A DNA stretch of 64,000 bases from Hevea brasiliensis. Taxonomy: Eukaryota > Streptophyta > Magnoliopsida > Malpighiales > Euphorbiaceae. Below, one piece after another: positions 62,941 to 64,000 of the stretch. The notes under the pieces were generated by a model that was not told the origin of the DNA, did not search any database, and was given only the letters and a program-made list of their open reading frames with translations. The first letter of the stretch is position 1, and every line of letters starts with the position of its first letter. A program made the position numbers and the translations under genes. The stretch is from assembly GCF_030052815.1 (NCBI RefSeq), contig NC_079501.1, positions 81,287,979 through 81,351,978 of the forward strand, written 5' to 3'.

Positions 62941-63009
62941 AGAACTTCGGGGTTAAGCATGCTCGCTTAAGAGAAATCCTAGGATGGGTGACCTCCTGGG
63001 AAGTTCTCC
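62941..63009 (+). repeat. 5S rRNA-derived domain in TRIM LTR 2
   Basis: As in LTR 1, with AGGATGGGTGACCTCCTGGG intact and GGGGTTAAGCATGCTCGC for the A-box side. Confidence 0.75.
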
Positions 63010-63243
63010 ATTCCACCTATAGGACAAAACCGTGAGGCTTATGGCCAAAGCAGACAATAACTCTAGTGGTTGGAGCCTGATCGTTACAATGGCTGGTTGT
63101 TTTGCTTAGGATAGACGAGGCGAAAAGCTCCCTGAAAGATGGAAAACTAGTCCCACATCGGAATGGGAGTGGAAGGTAATGATATATAAAATGGGAGAAC
63201 TAATCACTAGAGACACCTTTTGGTGGAATGGCTTAGAGAGTTA

Positions 63244-63313
63244 GAAGAACTCCAGGGTTAAGTGTGTTCACTTGAGAGAAATCCTAGGATGGGTGACCTC
63301 CTGGAAAGTTCTC
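63244..63313 (+). repeat. 5S rRNA-derived domain in TRIM LTR 3
   Basis: Same domain with changes on the A-box side (TTAAGTGTGTTCACTTG), while AGGATGGGTGACCTCCTGG is kept. It lies in the LTR next to the intact PBS. Confidence 0.75.
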
Positions 63314-63397
63314 CATTCCACCTATGGGATAAAACCGTGAGGCTTATGGCCAAAGCAGGCAATACCTCTAGTGGTTGAAGCCTAGCCATTACAATTT

Positions 63398-63410
63398 TGG
63401 TATCAGAGCC
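63398..63410 (+). other. Primer binding site (tRNA-Met) of a Cassandra-like element
   Basis: TGGTATCAGAGCC, complementary to the 3' end of initiator tRNA-Met, lies 4 bp after the third LTR. Confidence 0.85.
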
Positions 63411-63742
63411 AGAAGCACCCTCAGTACGGTGCGTCGAGTGAGGATGCTTGAGTCTTAAGGAAGAGGAGAGACCATCATGATAGACCTATTAGTGCACTAC
63501 ATAAGTGGTAGACCCTCGCTTAGGATGGATGGTAGATACATCCCACATCAGAATGGGAGCAGAATGTAATGATATATAAAATCCAGCGAATGGGTGCTTC
63601 GCTTAGGACGGACGAGGCGAAAAGCTCCCTGAAAGATGGGAAACTCGTCCCACATTAGAATGGCAGTGGAAGGTAATGATATATAAAATGAGAAAACTAA
63701 TAACTAGAGGCTCCATTTAGTGGAATGGCCTGGAGAGTTAGA

Positions 63743-63811
63743 AGAACTCCGGGGTTAAGCGTACTCGCTTGAGAGAGATCCTAGGATGGGTGACCTCCTG
63801 GGAAATTCTCC
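63743..63811 (+). repeat. 5S rRNA-derived domain in TRIM LTR 4
   Basis: The closest of the four to 5S rRNA: GGGGTTAAGCGTACTCGC followed by CTAGGATGGGTGACCTCC. Confidence 0.78.
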
Positions 63812-63890
63812 ATTCCACCTATGGGACAAAACTGTGAGGCTTATGGCCAAAACGGATAATACCTCTAGTGGTTGGAGCCTGGCCATTACA

Positions 63891-64000
63891 CTCTATGCTA
63901 GCATGTGTAAGCCTTCTATGCCAAGTCCAAGAGTTATCATTAATTGACATAAAGCACTCGATATCTTTGTTAGACAATGCTTGTAAATCAATAACATAAA
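63891..64000 (-). pseudogene. Ty1/Copia GAG-pre-integrase segment, continuation of the split copia element
   Basis: The minus strand reads IDLQALSNKDIECFMSIND then WTWHRRLTHASIE, the GAG-pre-integrase and zinc-finger start of copia integrase. Reading joins 57196 in register when one copy of CTCTA is skipped. It continues beyond the right edge of the window. Confidence 0.85.

Larger units (their letters stand above)
57197..63890. mobile_element. Composite insertion splitting the copia element, target duplication CTCTA
   Basis: CTCTA occurs at 57192-57196 and 63891-63895, and the copia frame is restored when the insert and one copy are ignored. The left end is a chromovirus LTR start (TATAACGCCCTC, with TG changed to TA). 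The right end is the end of a 5S-containing TRIM LTR (GGCCATTACA). Inside, from left to right: plus-oriented deleted chromovirus LTR, minus-oriented long LTR, minus-strand chromovirus pol, and a tandem array of TRIM LTRs. Confidence 0.85.
62401..63890 (+). mobile_element. Cassandra-like TRIM array with 5S rRNA-derived LTRs
   Basis: Four LTR copies of about 305 bp lie at 62401-62708, 62777-63088, 63091-63393 and 63583-63890. A partial one lies at about 63516-63582. Each runs from CCAGCGACTGGTTGC (or a variant) to GCCATTACA or CGTTACA. Each contains a segment matching the 3' half of plant 5S rRNA: AGAACTCC.GGGTTAAGCG, then CTAGGATGGGTGACCTCCTG and GGAAGTTCTCC. After the third LTR comes TGGTATCAGAGCC (63398-63410), the tRNA-Met primer binding site. 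After the first, a degenerate version is seen (TTAATATTAGAGC). Internal domains are only about 70-190 bp and non-coding. These features are those described for Cassandra TRIMs. Confidence 0.88.

Noticed and set aside
62561..63811. Functional 5S rRNA genes
   Set aside because: Only the 3' half of 5S rRNA is represented, with substitutions, and each copy lies in an LTR next to a tRNA-Met primer binding site.

Overview
This window looks like nuclear DNA of a flowering plant, probably a eudicot. The evidence is an intron-rich plant SET-domain gene at the left edge, followed by about 59 kb of AT-rich DNA filled with plant transposon families (Athila, chromovirus, copia, CACTA, Mutator-like, and a Cassandra-like TRIM carrying 5S rRNA sequence). 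I cannot name the species.

Layout. 1-4935: the 5' half of an ASHH3/ASHH4-like histone-lysine methyltransferase gene on the minus strand. Four coding exons are visible and the SET-domain exons lie beyond the left edge. It is the only host gene I can defend, and its long third intron carries a small TIR transposon. 4936-10461: AT-rich intergenic DNA with a 334-bp tandem duplication and a long (AT)n tract. 10467-12816: a probable solo LTR, itself split by a perfect 374-bp foldback element with a 5-bp target duplication. 15573-29208: a complete but decayed Athila element with both LTRs, tRNA-Asp-type PBS, broken gag-pol, an Athila ORF-1/env-like frame and target duplication CATAT; its pol is interrupted by a solo LTR of another family. 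29448-33606: the 3' end of a chromovirus with a 3.5-kb LTR, abutting a CACTA transposon (33607-41582) with a degenerate Transposase_24-type gene and very long subterminal repeat fields. 41583-43092: AT-rich DNA ending in a second CACTA-type terminus. 43680-49032: a three-level nest of TIR element, Mutator-like element and 3.6-kb solo LTR. 49471-49697: an unrecognised gene-like fragment. 50205-54009: a 3.8-kb solo LTR inside a degenerate element. 55165-64000: a minus-strand copia element split by a 6.7-kb composite made of two tail-to-tail chromovirus LTRs, chromovirus integrase, and a Cassandra-like array.

Taken together, nearly all coding signals after 5 kb are dead retroelement or transposon genes. 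Their in-frame stops are mostly single transitions away from expected Gln, Arg or Trp codons, as expected for long-methylated silenced DNA. At least four solo LTRs with intact or near-intact 5-bp target duplications show that unequal recombination has been active here. The most unusual structures are the perfect foldback element (11162-11535), the palindrome-plus-TATA modules that occur both in the Athila LTRs and in front of its third frame, and the composite insertion at 57197-63890, whose two ends come from different element families yet carry matching target duplications.
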